NCBI RefSeq assembly: GCF_024713945.1
Contig: NC_134680.1
Location: forward strand, 1,068,501 to 1,132,500
Length of the DNA: 64,000 nt
Reading direction: 5' to 3'
From: Dermatophagoides farinae
Lineage: Eukaryota; Arthropoda; Arachnida; Sarcoptiformes; Pyroglyphidae
Positions within the stretch are counted from its first letter, which is position 1, and each line of letters starts with the position of its first letter. Shown in pieces: positions 1 to 11,575 of the stretch. Both the position numbers and the translations under genes were made by a program. A model generated the notes under the pieces. The model saw only the letters and a program-made list of their open reading frames with translations. It was not told where the DNA came from and did no database searches.

Positions 1-669
1 TCGTTTTGTTTTCATGTATGTATATTATATACACGTGTGAGTAATGTGCGTGCGTGTGCTCATCAATTTTAATTTATAAAAAAAGAAAAAAAAAATACAA
101 ATAAAACACACACACAGGAAAAATTTCAACAAAACACGCCCATACCCGAATACACACACACACAAATGCAGATAAACAGCTAGATTAGATTATTCAAAGT
201 TGAACTAAATAATAATAATATATATCCTGATCTGTTTAGATTTTTCTATTTTTTTTTAATTTTTAAATTTCATTTTCTTAATTCAATTGTTTTTTTTTGT
301 TTATTTGTTTTTAGTTTTCAGAATTTTTTTTCTCATCTTTTTCTCACTCATATAGTCATTTTATGTGATAATATTTGTTCACGTTTCTTTGTGGATTTTA
401 TCTAATTTTTGTCCATTTTTTTCTTCCATTCTATTTCCTCTCCCTCTTGTTCATGATCGCATCATGAATTATGATGATGATGATGATGGGAATTGAAAAA
501 AAATTTCTAAATAGTTTTTCATTCGTTTGGAAAACATACGAAAATGTTTTACACAAAAAGGTGGAATATTTGTCATCGAAGAATTTAGTAAGAATCGGAT
601 TTTTTTTTTGTTTGATAAAATCTATTTAACATTGCCTTTTTTTTGTTTTTATTCCACAACAATATATAG
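1..669. other. Non-coding left edge, probable intron
   Basis: AT-rich sequence with CA/GT tracts, T-runs and an ATG run near 472-488. No convincing coding frame is visible. It is probably intron or upstream sequence of the gene whose last exon begins at 670. Confidence 0.4.
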
Positions 670-1025
670 ATCCTAAAACACGACAAATTATTCAAAGAAA
701 ATTTCGTTCACAAATGGCCGATCAAATTTGTTATGCTGTTCTTTGTGTTTTCAGTTATATTGCCGCTGGTCTTGAACAACATAAACGTCAACAACAACAG
801 CAACAACAACAATTGCAACAGCAACATGGAAAAATTAATTCAAAAAATCTTGGTACAACCAACCTTTTACAACATCAACAATCATCAACGACAACAACAA
901 CATCATCATCATCAACAGTAATCAGTGCAATTCTTGTACCAACATCTCAACAACAACAACAACAACAACAACAGCAGCATTCACAAAACAATAAACACAA
1001 ATATCATAATTTAGATTCTTCATAA
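670..1025 (+). CDS. 3' terminal exon of an unrecognised gene
   Basis: An acceptor (tatatag) ends at 669 and an open frame then runs to TAA at 1023-1025. The frame is open upstream of the first ATG at 714, with codons reading PKTRQIIQRKFRSQ, so this looks like a spliced-in last exon and not a complete gene. The visible protein has a charged start, a mildly hydrophobic stretch (YAVLCVFSYIAAGLE), then two Gln runs separated by a Thr/Ser run. The exons before it lie outside the window or in the low-complexity sequence to the left. I do not recognise the family. The amino end looks like conserved sequence, whereas the Gln/Ser part is ordinary trinucleotide-repeat filler. It converges with asparagine synthetase. 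Confidence 0.5.
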
Positions 1026-1860
1026 ATCTATAATTTTTTTTTTCGTTTTGTCATAGAATCTAGATGGTTAGATTGACATCCGAGAATGATTCTATCCATG
1101 CATAACGGTATTTATCATGTGTTCCCACATTCAATCATCAATGTCTGTGTGTGTCTGTCTCTGGATACAATTGATCAAATTTGTTGTTTCCTATTTTTCT
1201 GATTCATTTCTTGGAACTTCTTTACCACTCTTCCATAGCCGTCCATAATTTTCATTTCCATTCACCTCCACCATTTTACCGCCGCCGCTTGACATTGATT
1301 CTAGAGCAAAAAATTAAACAAAAAACTTAATGATAATAATTGTACAAAACAAAACAAAAAAATAACTTGTCATCATTATCATCATCATCATCATCATCAT
1401 TATCAACAACATTGTTATTTGTTATTTTATCATCATCATCACGATTATCATAAATGTTTGTAGTAATGTAACGGAATGTTTTTTTGGTTGTTTGTTTGTT
1501 TGTGTGTGTGTGTAATTTGTGTATTTTGAGAAGAAGAAAAAATAATCGATATATTTCGAGCATTTGTATACTCTTTTTTTTAATTTTTACTCAGTTATTT
1601 TGAATTTTATTTAGAATTTATGTATGTTAAATAAATCAATTTAATTTCATTTTTCAAAAGTAAAATTTTCCAAAAAAAAAACTCTCTGCCAACAGATGGC
1701 AGCTCTTTAGTATTATAAGTTTTTATTCGTAATTAGAATAAAGCAAAAAGAAAAATTCGTTCGTTTTTTTCAAATTTCATTTATTTATTTCTCTAATTAT
1801 TTTTCTAAAGGAAAATAATCATCCACACATAATGTTGGATCATTTTCGGATACAAAAAAT
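1026..1860. other. Convergent intergenic region
   Basis: This separates the 3' ends of two convergent genes. It holds a long ATC/CAT tract (about 1373-1445), a GT tract near 1500, and TTTATT motifs at about 1780-1790 that read AATAAA on the minus strand and could be the poly(A) signal of asparagine synthetase. A CTCF-consensus-like site lies at 1689-1703. The minus-strand frame at 1327-1563 is a microsatellite translation. Confidence 0.6.
1689..1703 (+). promoter_or_regulatory. CTCF-consensus-like motif 1
   Basis: CCAACAGATGGCAGC matches the published vertebrate/insect CTCF core consensus CCASYAGRKGGCRSY at 14 of 15 positions (A instead of S at position 4). It sits about 160 nt past the stop of asparagine synthetase. 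Binding is inferred only from the sequence. Confidence 0.4.
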
Positions 1861-3954
1861 TTAATGTACCATTGATCCATTTGGTATGGAACCACCACCA
1901 TTCTGTCCATTTACAATCGTTTTACAATCACCATTATCCATAGATGTACCATTATTATCATATGCTTCTTTATGTGATTTTTGTGCACGACCAGATGGAT
2001 CGGTTGGACAGCCCCAATCAGTACGTGGTATCCATCGTACAATACTTTTAATACAAGCTTTTTGTGGATAATGAATTTCAAATAATTCACGATACAAATA
2101 GGCTTCTTTTGTTGTTGGTGTATCCACTGGCCATCGTTCCTGACGTTTATCGTACAATTGATCGGTTATACGATGTTCAGCTTCAGCTTTTAATGAATCG
2201 ATCCATGAATAGCCAACACCATCAGAAAATTGTTCCTTTTGTCGCCATAGAATACTGTCCGGTAGATATGGTTCTTTATCCGGATCATCGGATGTATCAA
2301 ATGCTCTTCAAAGAGAGAGAAAGAATTGATGATTAATAGTTGCCAATTTTTTTTCTATGAAAAAACTTACTTTCGAAGAATGTATTTTTCAATACGATTT
2401 TTCGAACACATTTTCTCTTTCGGAACAATATTCATAATAGTATCAAGAAAATCTTTATCCAAAAATGGTACACGTGCTTCCAAACCCCATGCCATTGTTG
2501 ATTTATTTGCACGTAAACAATCCGATGTATGAAGATTTTTGACACGTTTAACCGTTTCTTCTTGAAATGCATGATCATTCGGTGCGGAATGAAAATAAAG
2601 ATAACCACCAAATATTTCATCCGAACCTTCACCACTTAATACCATTTTAACACTATTGGCTTTGATTTTTCTTGATAACAAATACATCGGAGTACTTGCA
2701 CGTACAGTGGTCACATCATATGTTTCAAGATGATATATAACATCGGAAATAGCATCCAAACCTTCTTGTATGGAAAACGTATATTCATGATGGATAGTCT
2801 TCAAAAATGCACCAACTTCTCTTGCTGCAACTAAATCGGGAGATCGTATAATAAAAAAAAACAATCAAATAAATAAATTCTGAAATGGTTAAAGATGAAA
2901 AATGACTTATCTGGTAATCCAATGGAAAATGAATGTAATCTTGGCCAATAAACATCGGTTTGTTCGTCACTGCTACTATTACCACTACTGTTATCACCAC
3001 CACTATTATCATCACTACTTACAATATTTCCTGATTTTTTCAACAATTGATTGGCAACAAATTCATGTTTCAGCATACGACGTGTTTCACGTGCCGCAAT
3101 CGAAGCAATGACACTGGAATCCAATCCACCCGATAATAGTACACCATATGGTACTTCAGACATTAAACGTTTTTTCACTGCTTTTGTTAATTTTTTCCTT
3201 ATCATATCATAATCGACTGGCTGTGTAGGCACCAATGATTCGTTATACCATTTTGGTTGATACCATTGACGAAAACATTTCTGTTTTGAATCATAAATAT
3301 GTCCCGGTGGAAATGACATGATTGTATCGCATATATCATTCAAACATTTCATTTCAGATGCAAAATAAAATGTTTCTGGTTTATCGACATTATAACCATA
3401 ATATAGTGTTGTCACACCGATAGCATCTCTTGCCACCACATATGATTCATCCGTAGTATCAAATAGTACAAACGAAAATATTCCATCCAATTGTTGTATA
3501 AAATCATCACCAAACATTCGATATAAATGTATGATTACTTCACAATCCGAATAGGTAACAAATTGACAATCTTTTAGTATTTTATTTTTCAATTTTTTAT
3601 AATTATAAATTTCGCCATTTACAGTCAATATCATTGATTTATCGTGGCTAACTATTGGTTGGGCACCAGAATCAACACCAATAATAGCTAAACGTTCATG
3701 GCAAAAGATATTATTTCCCGATATTATACAACCAGACCAATCAGGGCCACGATGACGGATTCTATTTGAGCAACAAAACAAAACAAAACAAAACAAAATT
3801 AATGATTCATGAATATTCTTTAGTGAAAATTCAATATTTCAAAAATAGATCAAAATAAAGAGAAACAAACAAACCTTTTCGAATGATTCAATGCTTTTTG
3901 GCGAAATTTTTTTACATCATCATCATAATTGAGTACGGCAAATATTCCACACAT
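1861..3954 (-). CDS. ASNS: Asparagine synthetase (glutamine-hydrolysing)
   Basis: Makes asparagine from aspartate, glutamine and ATP in the cytosol. Four exons on the minus strand: 3954-3875, 3761-2911, 2845-2371 and 2305-1861, summing to 1851 nt (616 aa; vertebrate enzymes are about 560). The start [13 protein letters not shown] exposes Cys2, the glutaminase nucleophile after Met removal. RHRGPDWSG follows across the first splice, and the PP-loop SGGLDSS lies at about residues 237-243. Later come [35 protein letters not shown], the LEARVPFLD block and RWIPRTDW near the C terminus. Odd points are a Gly/Ser/Asp-rich insertion of about 30 residues before [11 protein letters not shown] and an intron (2846-2910) that begins AT and ends AC. 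All catalytic motifs look intact. Confidence 0.95.
2846..2910 (-). other. AT-AC intron in asparagine synthetase
   Basis: On the minus strand the exon ends ...GGATTACCAG and the next begins GATCTCCCGAT. Joining them gives the universally conserved GLPGSPDL. The 65-nt intron then starts ATAAGT and ends TATAC. The only GT...AG pairing nearby would make a 27-nt intron, shift the frame and hit a stop. The boundaries cannot slide, because neighbouring bases differ. The donor ATAAGT is GTAAGT with G1 changed to A, which is the U2-type AT-AC class and not the U12 ATATCC class. Confidence 0.8.
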
Positions 3955-6703
3955 GATTCTGTTGCTGTTGTTGTTGTACACACGAACGAAAACAGTATTT
4001 GTTTTTTATATCAATCAAATTTTTTTTCCTGTAACTATATGGATGTCGGAATGAATTTGTATGTATGGATGGATGGATGGAATTGGAATTAATTTGGTTG
4101 CCTATCGATGTTTAAACAGCCGCCACCACATGCACACATAAAAACAAACTAAAGCCAAAAAGAAACATTTTGTACATTTGAAACGGCTTTTTATTTTCGG
4201 ATCATCATCATCATCATGATAGCCATTGAAAATCGTCTGTAAGTCTTATGATCCTCATCAATGAATTAAACCCGCGACATTTGTCAACCACACACACACG
4301 AAAAAGCAGCGGCATATCGAAAATTATGTTCGAATTTTTTTTTTTCGTTCTTCTCATTTTTCACAGTTTGCATACCAAATGTGAAGGAAAAAAAATTCAA
4401 TGGATGATGATGACAAGAAAAATGTCGGTTTTGGATGTCTGTGTGTGTATGCGCAATGATTTTCATGGCCACAAAATTTTGATCAGAGTTTAATAATTTT
4501 TTTTCATGGCTGAGGTTTTTTTTTGTTGCGATTTTTTTTTGATTATTAAGCTGGTTGACTGTTTCATTCGTTCGTTTTTTTTTCTACATTATCCGGCTAT
4601 ACTAGCTAGTGCTCCCTTATCCTGTTTCAGTGTGTGTGTGTGTGTGTCTGTTGTGGTTTTTTTTTAAAAAAAAATATTTGTATAAACTAAATGTCTGTAA
4701 AGCAGATAAATTTTGCGCTTAGCAACAAGTTGTTTTTTTTTTAAATTTGAAAAAAAAATTTTCAGGAAAAAAAACAAATTCTATTGAATTTCTCTCGTTC
4801 TGGTTTTTTTTTCTTTGCACAAATTTTTTCGAACCAGACAAAAAAAAAGAGGCAGAGATTTTTTTTTTTTTTTTTTTTTTTGATTTCGTTTTGGAATGTT
4901 GTATATTTACAATTTAAATAAATAACTATATCACAGTATCATGATGATGATCAAGTGGATAAAACTATGTGTGTAGTGTTAATGTCCAATTTTACCACAT
5001 GATCGATTTGGTATTTGAAAAATTTCAAAAAAAAAAAGAAAAAAACACCAAAAGAAACAGAGAGAGAGAGAGAAAGATACAAATATTCGATATCCCGCAA
5101 GTTTATCAATCCAATCAATAAGAAATTGTGCATTGAAAGAAAAAAAAAATTCCTCAACACTTTTTTTTGCAAAAAAAAAAAAAAAAAAAATAAAAGATCA
5201 TCTTCAGATGGATGATGTGGATTTTTTTTTTTTTTTGATTAGTCAATCACATTTTTTTTCCATTTGTATGATGCTGTTGGTATTTCAAAATAAAACAATC
5301 AATCACCATCATCATGGTAGGATGGTAGAAATGTTTCGTTTATCATTCAATAAACATAACAAGTAAATTATTATATATCAACTAAAAAAAAATCAATGAA
5401 ACTGGATCGAACCAGTCGATTATATTATATTATTATTATTGTGTTTGATTGATCAATAACAATTTGTTGTTGATGATGATGATTTTAAGCACCAATCTTC
5501 GTCATTTTCAAAATTGAAAATATGTTGGTCAAAGAATTGAAATTATTATTGGTTAAAGAATTATTATGATGACGATGATAAAATGTTGAGGAAAATCCCA
5601 AATAATTTTTGTGGTCAGCGAACCACAATCAACATCATCTGCATCATCAATAAGTTTTCAAAGACTGGATATGACAAGATTTTCTTTTGAAAAAAAAAAT
5701 AATTTTTTTTCTTGTATGCACCGAATATCGATTTAAATTTGAAAAAATTCATCACAAATTTTCTCTCCATGTACCTCAATTTAATCAATTTTTTTTTTAA
5801 ATTCATTTTCATTATTTTCAATGGAAACCAAATAAAATAGAATTTTCTGAACAAAACAAATGATCATCAATGATTTTGGCGGCAAAATAATCGATGGTAT
5901 CGATTTTTCGTATTTTTATTTTCGCCAAAATAAAAAGTTTCCTTGTGTATATCATTTGTATAGAAACATGAAACCGAAAAAAATGAAATGAAATGGAATG
6001 GAAAAAATGTTTTGAATTTTTAATGAAACGACCAACCAACCAACCAACCAGTCAGATGAACAAACACAAAAATGAAAACGATTCATTCTGCAACCCTAGA
6101 AACCAGAATTTTTTTTCTCTCATATCTATGGTATGTAATAATGAACTTGAAACTTGTTCATCTCGTTCGAATCATCAATCTATCTAAGTAATGAAATGTG
6201 AAATTCTATTGTGTCCTAATGGTTATGGTTAATCCATTTTTTTTCCCATAATCCGTAATGAATATATGAAAAATTTAAATGTCCAAAGTCGTCATGATCA
6301 ATATTTAAAATGAATGAAGAGATTCTCGATAATATTTGTCGCTACAACAACAACAACAACGACGACGACGACTAAGGTGATTTGAAAACCAAAAATTGAC
6401 GGCCATTATCATAACAATAAAGGTTAAGTGTGGAAATAGACAAAAACGAAAACATTTCCATAACTATCATTGAAGAGTGATCATGACAACAACAACAACA
6501 ACAACGACAGTGACAATGAAAATGACTGTAAAAAAAATAATGATTGCGGCAAAATAGCAAACAAATTTTTCAAACATATTAATGACCGATAAAATTTTAT
6601 ATGTACCATATACTATATATATACAAAGAATACAACTATAGTTAAATTTATAAACAAAACAAAAAACAAAAAACTTCTGTTACCGTTTCGACCGTTAAAA
6701 ATA
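3955..6703. other. Divergent intergenic region, 2.7 kb
   Basis: This lies between the start of asparagine synthetase (-) and the start of the 6704 gene (+), so it should hold both promoters. It contains a GGAT run (about 4061-4081), T-runs up to more than 20 nt near 4859-4882, a GA run near 5060, ATG/CAT tracts, and AAC/GTC-like triplet runs near 6345-6374 and 6485-6510. The open frames in it are short and low in complexity. I see no gene. Confidence 0.6.
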
Positions 6704-8137
6704 ATGTCGGCCAATAGTAATATATCGATCATTAGTTTGGATAAAATCAACCTGAAACGTTTGACACCACCTACAATAGATTCAAATCCTATCGTTGGTA
6801 ATAATCCATCTACAAAATCAAATTATTCAACTAGATATGATAAATCTCCTACTACCACTACTACTACTGCAATAATAATGAAATTACCATCATCATCATC
6901 ATCATCAACAACATCGACAAGAAATAATAATCGTTCAATTGTACCATCAACAACAACATCATTAACGAATAGTCCAATACAGGTGAATAATAATAAGAAA
7001 AATAATAAGAAATTGAATCGACAATCAACATTCGATATAGAATCATCATCATCATCATTGAAAACATTATCATCAATAAAATCGATAATGGATAGCGGTA
7101 ATAATAAAGAAAAATCAAACAGACAACAGCAAAAAAAACTGGCAAAAAATCAAATAGATGATATACAAAAATTATCTAATTATGAAAATCAATATCATCT
7201 TGAAGATGGTGATCACGATGATGATGATGATCGTCCACCAAGTTATTCAAAAGTTGATTCAATTCATCATCATGAAAGTGATGTCTATGTTGTTGGTGAT
7301 AATGATGGTTTTGTTAACGATAAAGATAATTTGGTTATAATTTCATCATCAAGAGAATATTATGTACAATCACCACCACAATCATCAACATTACGACCAT
7401 TAAATCGTAATATTATTATTGTTGATGACGATGATGATGTTGGTGGTGGTGGTGGTGATGGTGATGGTGATGGTGATGGTGATGATGATCATAATGATAA
7501 TTACTCTTCATCATCACGACAAACAATTGTAAGTAAAATCAATTTTGATTTGAAATAAAAGTGTAAACGTTCCAAAAATTCATTCAATGTTTTTTTCTGC
7601 AAAAAAAACCTATAGATAACTAGTCAACCAACAAAAAATTTAATGGAAACATCATTTCAAAATTGTAAACAAAAACATCAATCACCTAATAGAAATAGAA
7701 ATCGATTAGAATCATCATCGATAGACAATATTATTGATGATGATGATGATGATAGATATTCATTACCTGATCATAATCATCATCATCATCAAAGTCGTCT
7801 ATCATCAATACAATCAACGGAATTAAGTCTTGAATATCATAAATTGGAAACATCATTAACAACAGAAATGATGCAAACAAAATTACCAGTTAGTAATGCA
7901 TGGAATGATTCATCAACAACATCAACAATGAATTTAATTGGCAATAATAATCGTTCATCATTTATTCATCATCATAATATAAATACATCAACATCATCGA
8001 TGATGATTAATAATGAAATTAATCAATTAATATTTACCGAAGATGATATATGGAAAAAAGATCGTATGACTGTATTTTGTTTCTGTGCCACGGCATTAGG
8101 TGCTATTGCTACATTGGCAATGTATTGTACAGAATGA
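6704..8137 (+). CDS. Low-complexity protein with C-terminal membrane segment and PPSY motif
   Basis: Two exons, 6704-7528 and 7616-8137, joined in phase 0 across a GTAAGT...ATAG intron; total 1347 nt, 448 aa. I do not recognise the family. Most of the chain is Ser/Thr/Asn/Asp-rich and probably disordered, with Asp and Gly-Asp runs made by triplet repeats. A PPxY WW-domain ligand (PPSY, residues 178-181) sits in a non-repetitive segment. The C terminus (WKKDRMTVFCFCATALGAI and on to ...MYCTE) is one hydrophobic helix of about 18 residues preceded by basic residues and followed by only a few residues. With no signal peptide this suggests a tail-anchored protein with its bulk in the cytosol. The hydrophobic tail and PPSY are the parts most likely to be conserved. 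A poly(A) signal AATAAA lies at 8229-8234. Confidence 0.7.
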
Positions 8138-9622
8138 ATGAGTGAATCGGAAACAAAACGAAAAAAAACAAAAAAAAAATTCTGACACTGAAAAAACAAC
8201 AACAAAAACATTATTAATTAGATTATACAATAAATTTAATTAGAAAATGGAAAAAAAATTACATTTTCACTAATTGAACCTTGCCTTTTCGATCGATCGA
8301 TCGATCAATCAATCAATCAAAAAATTAATCATCCATGGTATCCTTCTGTTATTGTTTCTATTTATGGCCTCAAATAAATTGGAACAAAAGATTTCGATCA
8401 AACGACAACAGTAACAGTGTTGTTGTTGTTGTTGTTTTTTTTTTTTTTTTTGATCAGAAAAATACAATGATTCGATTCAATCGATCAATGAGGGTAATAT
8501 CTGTTGGAAAAACAATTTGTTTTCGACCATGTTTTCTAATGATGAGTAAAAAATGTTCACATAGAGAAAAAAAAACAAGTTGTGTGTGTTGAGAAAGAAA
8601 ATTTTCTGCGAAAAAAAAGTGTTAAACATTTGTGTTGATGATGATGATGATGATGATTATGGCTGAAAACAATAGAAAAAAAAATCTGGTGAATTCAAGA
8701 AAAAACACATGTCCGAAGAACAATGATGATGATTGTATATATTATGTTTATTTATAGCCATTGGTTAGCCAACTGAATCAATGTTTTTATATTTCCATAT
8801 GTTTGTCGTGTCTCTTTTTCTCTTGTTTCGAATGGTTGAACTTTTTTTCTTTCTCTTGTTTTCGAAAATTTTCAATATTAAATCTTCATTTTTCATTGTA
8901 ATTTTGGTCCATTATCATCAAATCATTTGTTTTTCCGACCGACCATTGATAAAAAGGTTTCGTTCCGTAATTTTCATTCGAAATGTTCGTAATCAATTTC
9001 ATTCATTCATTCATTCATTCAACATAACTAAATGAAAAATAATCGTGTTAAAAATAAATTTTATTTAATAATAGTTCAATGACAACTTAATTAAGCGACA
9101 ACTTCATCATCAACAATCATCAATATCCATCCTATTTCATTTCAGTTTGTTTTGACAATAACCAGAAAGAAAGAAAACAATTTCATTGCCATTTTCATTT
9201 CAACAAAAAAAAAAACATTGTGGTCCAATAAAAAAAAACGGATGATGATGATGATGATGGTGATCGGTATGAGGAAGAAGTATGAACATAAATTTACGAT
9301 GATTACATGCACTAATAGGAAGTGAATGATCAGTGAAATTTGAAAAAAAAAGGAAAAAACGAGGATCAACATATGTTTTTTTTGTTGTTGTTGTTGTTGT
9401 CATTTTGAACGTATACGTTTTATACGAAAAAAAATTAATTGTAATTTCATATGATGATGTTTCCATTGAATTGTGTATGATGCGTTTGTTTGTGTTCGAA
9501 TAGATTTTGATTCAGTTGGTTTTTTTTTCTGCAAATAAAAACCCCAAGCAATGAAATTCATCATCAATTCAACAATAATAATCATTTGTTATTATCCGAA
9601 GATTCAATAGTAAATAAATAAA
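8138..9622. other. Intergenic region, 1.5 kb
   Basis: 3' flank of the 6704 gene, then the upstream region of the carboxypeptidase. It holds tetranucleotide GATC/AATC repeats (about 8290-8320), GTT and T runs, ATG tracts at 8640-8656 and 9240-9262, and a CATT repeat near 9000-9019. No gene seen; the frames here are repeat translations. Confidence 0.6.
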
Positions 9623-11575
9623 ATGATGATGATGATGTCGATTATTCATAAAAAATCAAAAATCAATTTGATCATTATCATTTCATTATTATTATGTAAA
9701 ATATCATTATCGTTACAGGCATCACCATCGATTGTTACATTTTCAATGTTGAATAATAATAAAAATGATTTAAATTATTCAAATTCGAATAATCATGATA
9801 AACAATTATTGTATCCATTACGAAGTTTTTCCATTTCATTATCATCATATTCACCACCTGGTTCTATTTCTTCTTCCTCATCATCATCATCATTATCATC
9901 ATCAACAACAAATCAATCATCATCGAAATTTTTAGCAGCATTAAAATCACCAAAATCATCGGTTAAAAGACCAAAAAATAAGACATCTACCACGAACACC
10001 AACGCACATCATCATCATCATCATGGACAATCGACAATAAAAATGAGCGGAAATAAAGTTAGCATACGTTTTAATAAATATCATAATTATGATGATATGA
10101 CTAGATTATTGAAACATGTGGCTAAAAAACATTCGAATCTTACACGTTTATATTCGATTGGTCGATCCAAACAAGGCCGTGAATTATGGGTAATGCATTT
10201 GACTGAGTGAGTAAATTTAGAATTTTGGTAATCCCATAATCATAATCTTGTATTATAATTTAGCGATTCTGATGATGGTGAAACCGTAACAATAAAACCT
10301 AATGTAAAATATGTTGCAAATATGCATGGCAATGAAGCTGTTGGACGTGAAATGCTTCTACATTTAATCGCATATCTGGTCAATTTTTCAAATCGTAGTG
10401 CAAATGTACGAAAATTATTGCGACATACAAATATTCATATAATGCCATCAATGAATCCGGATGGATTTGAAATCGCACATGAAGGGCGTTGTGAAGGTCC
10501 AGGTAGACGTAATGCAAATGGAATCGATTTAAATCGTAATTTTCCTGATCGAATATTCATTAATCGTACTGAAAGTGAACAACCGGAAACGGTGGCAATT
10601 AGGCAATGGTTAAATCGAATACAATTCATATTATCAGCAAATATTCATGGTGGTGCATTAGTCGTCAATTATCCATTTGATGGTAGTCCAGTTATGGAAT
10701 CGGAACATTTGGAAAAAACACCCGATCATGATGTATTTATTCATCTGGCAAAAACATATGCACAACGTCATCGTAAACTTAAATCACAAATTAAATGTCG
10801 AAAAGATGATAATTTTATCAATGGAATTACCAATGGTAATGCATGGTATCCAGTACAAGGTATGTATAATAATAAGATAAGATACATTTAATTTCGTTAT
10901 GTTTGAATAATCCTTAAATTGAAAATTACAGGAAGCATGCAAGATTATAATTACATCTATGCTGGCTGTATGGAGTTGACACTTGAAATTTCTTGTTGTA
11001 AATATCCAAATGCAACAAACCTGTTAACACATTGGAATGAAAATAAGATACCAATGTTAGCATTATTAAATGAAGCAAATAAAGGTGTTAAAGGTATAAT
11101 CAAAGATTATATAACCGAAACACCGATTGCTAAAGCTAATCTAACAATATTGGGCCGCGATGTTCAATTTAACAGTGATCTACGAGGACAATTTTGGCGT
11201 CTTCTATTACCCGGTGATTATGTTATCATTGTCAGAGCAGCTGGTTATTCACGATTACAGAAACAATTTACAGTTATGGCAAATAAAATTACCGTTATGG
11301 AATTATATTTAACACCAATCAAACGTTTGGCAAAACAATTTGATTCATCATCATCATCAAATTCAAATACAAATTATCATTATAGATGGAAAAAAATTGA
11401 CCAACAACCATCGATTCATAGTGAATCATCATCAACATTTGGACAAAGATTAATGTTAATCAACAAAAACAACGATAATAATAATCCACCGACAAATCGA
11501 TTTGTACCAATATCGACAACAAAAATCTATCTGCCAATCATTTTGATTTTAACCATTTTTGGCCATTATCAATGA
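9623..11575 (+). CDS. M14B metallocarboxypeptidase, CPM/CPE/CPD type
   Basis: Removes C-terminal Lys/Arg from peptides at the cell surface or in the secretory route. Three exons, 9623-10206, 10264-10859 and 10932-11575, total 1824 nt (607 aa). A Met-rich start leads into a signal peptide (INLIIIISLLLCKISLSLQA). Residues about 60-150 are a Ser/Lys/His-rich linker absent from usual family members. The catalytic domain follows: YSIGRSKQGRELWVM, HGNEAVGRE (zinc ligands His216 and Glu219), MPSMNPDGFE, DLNRNFPD, SANIHGGALV (zinc ligand His323) and MELTLEISCCKYP (catalytic Glu412). A transthyretin-like domain comes next (GVKGIIKDYITETPIAKANL). The chain ends in a short hydrophobic tail (IYLPIILILTIFGHYQ) with no cytoplasmic part, which suggests a GPI signal as in carboxypeptidase M. 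Vertebrate CPM has the same order but lacks the long linker. Poly(A) signal at 11641-11646. Confidence 0.93.

Noticed and set aside
2881-2905. GT-AG alternative for the asparagine synthetase intron
   Set aside because: Would be 27 nt long, shift the frame and reach a stop before the conserved SPDL.
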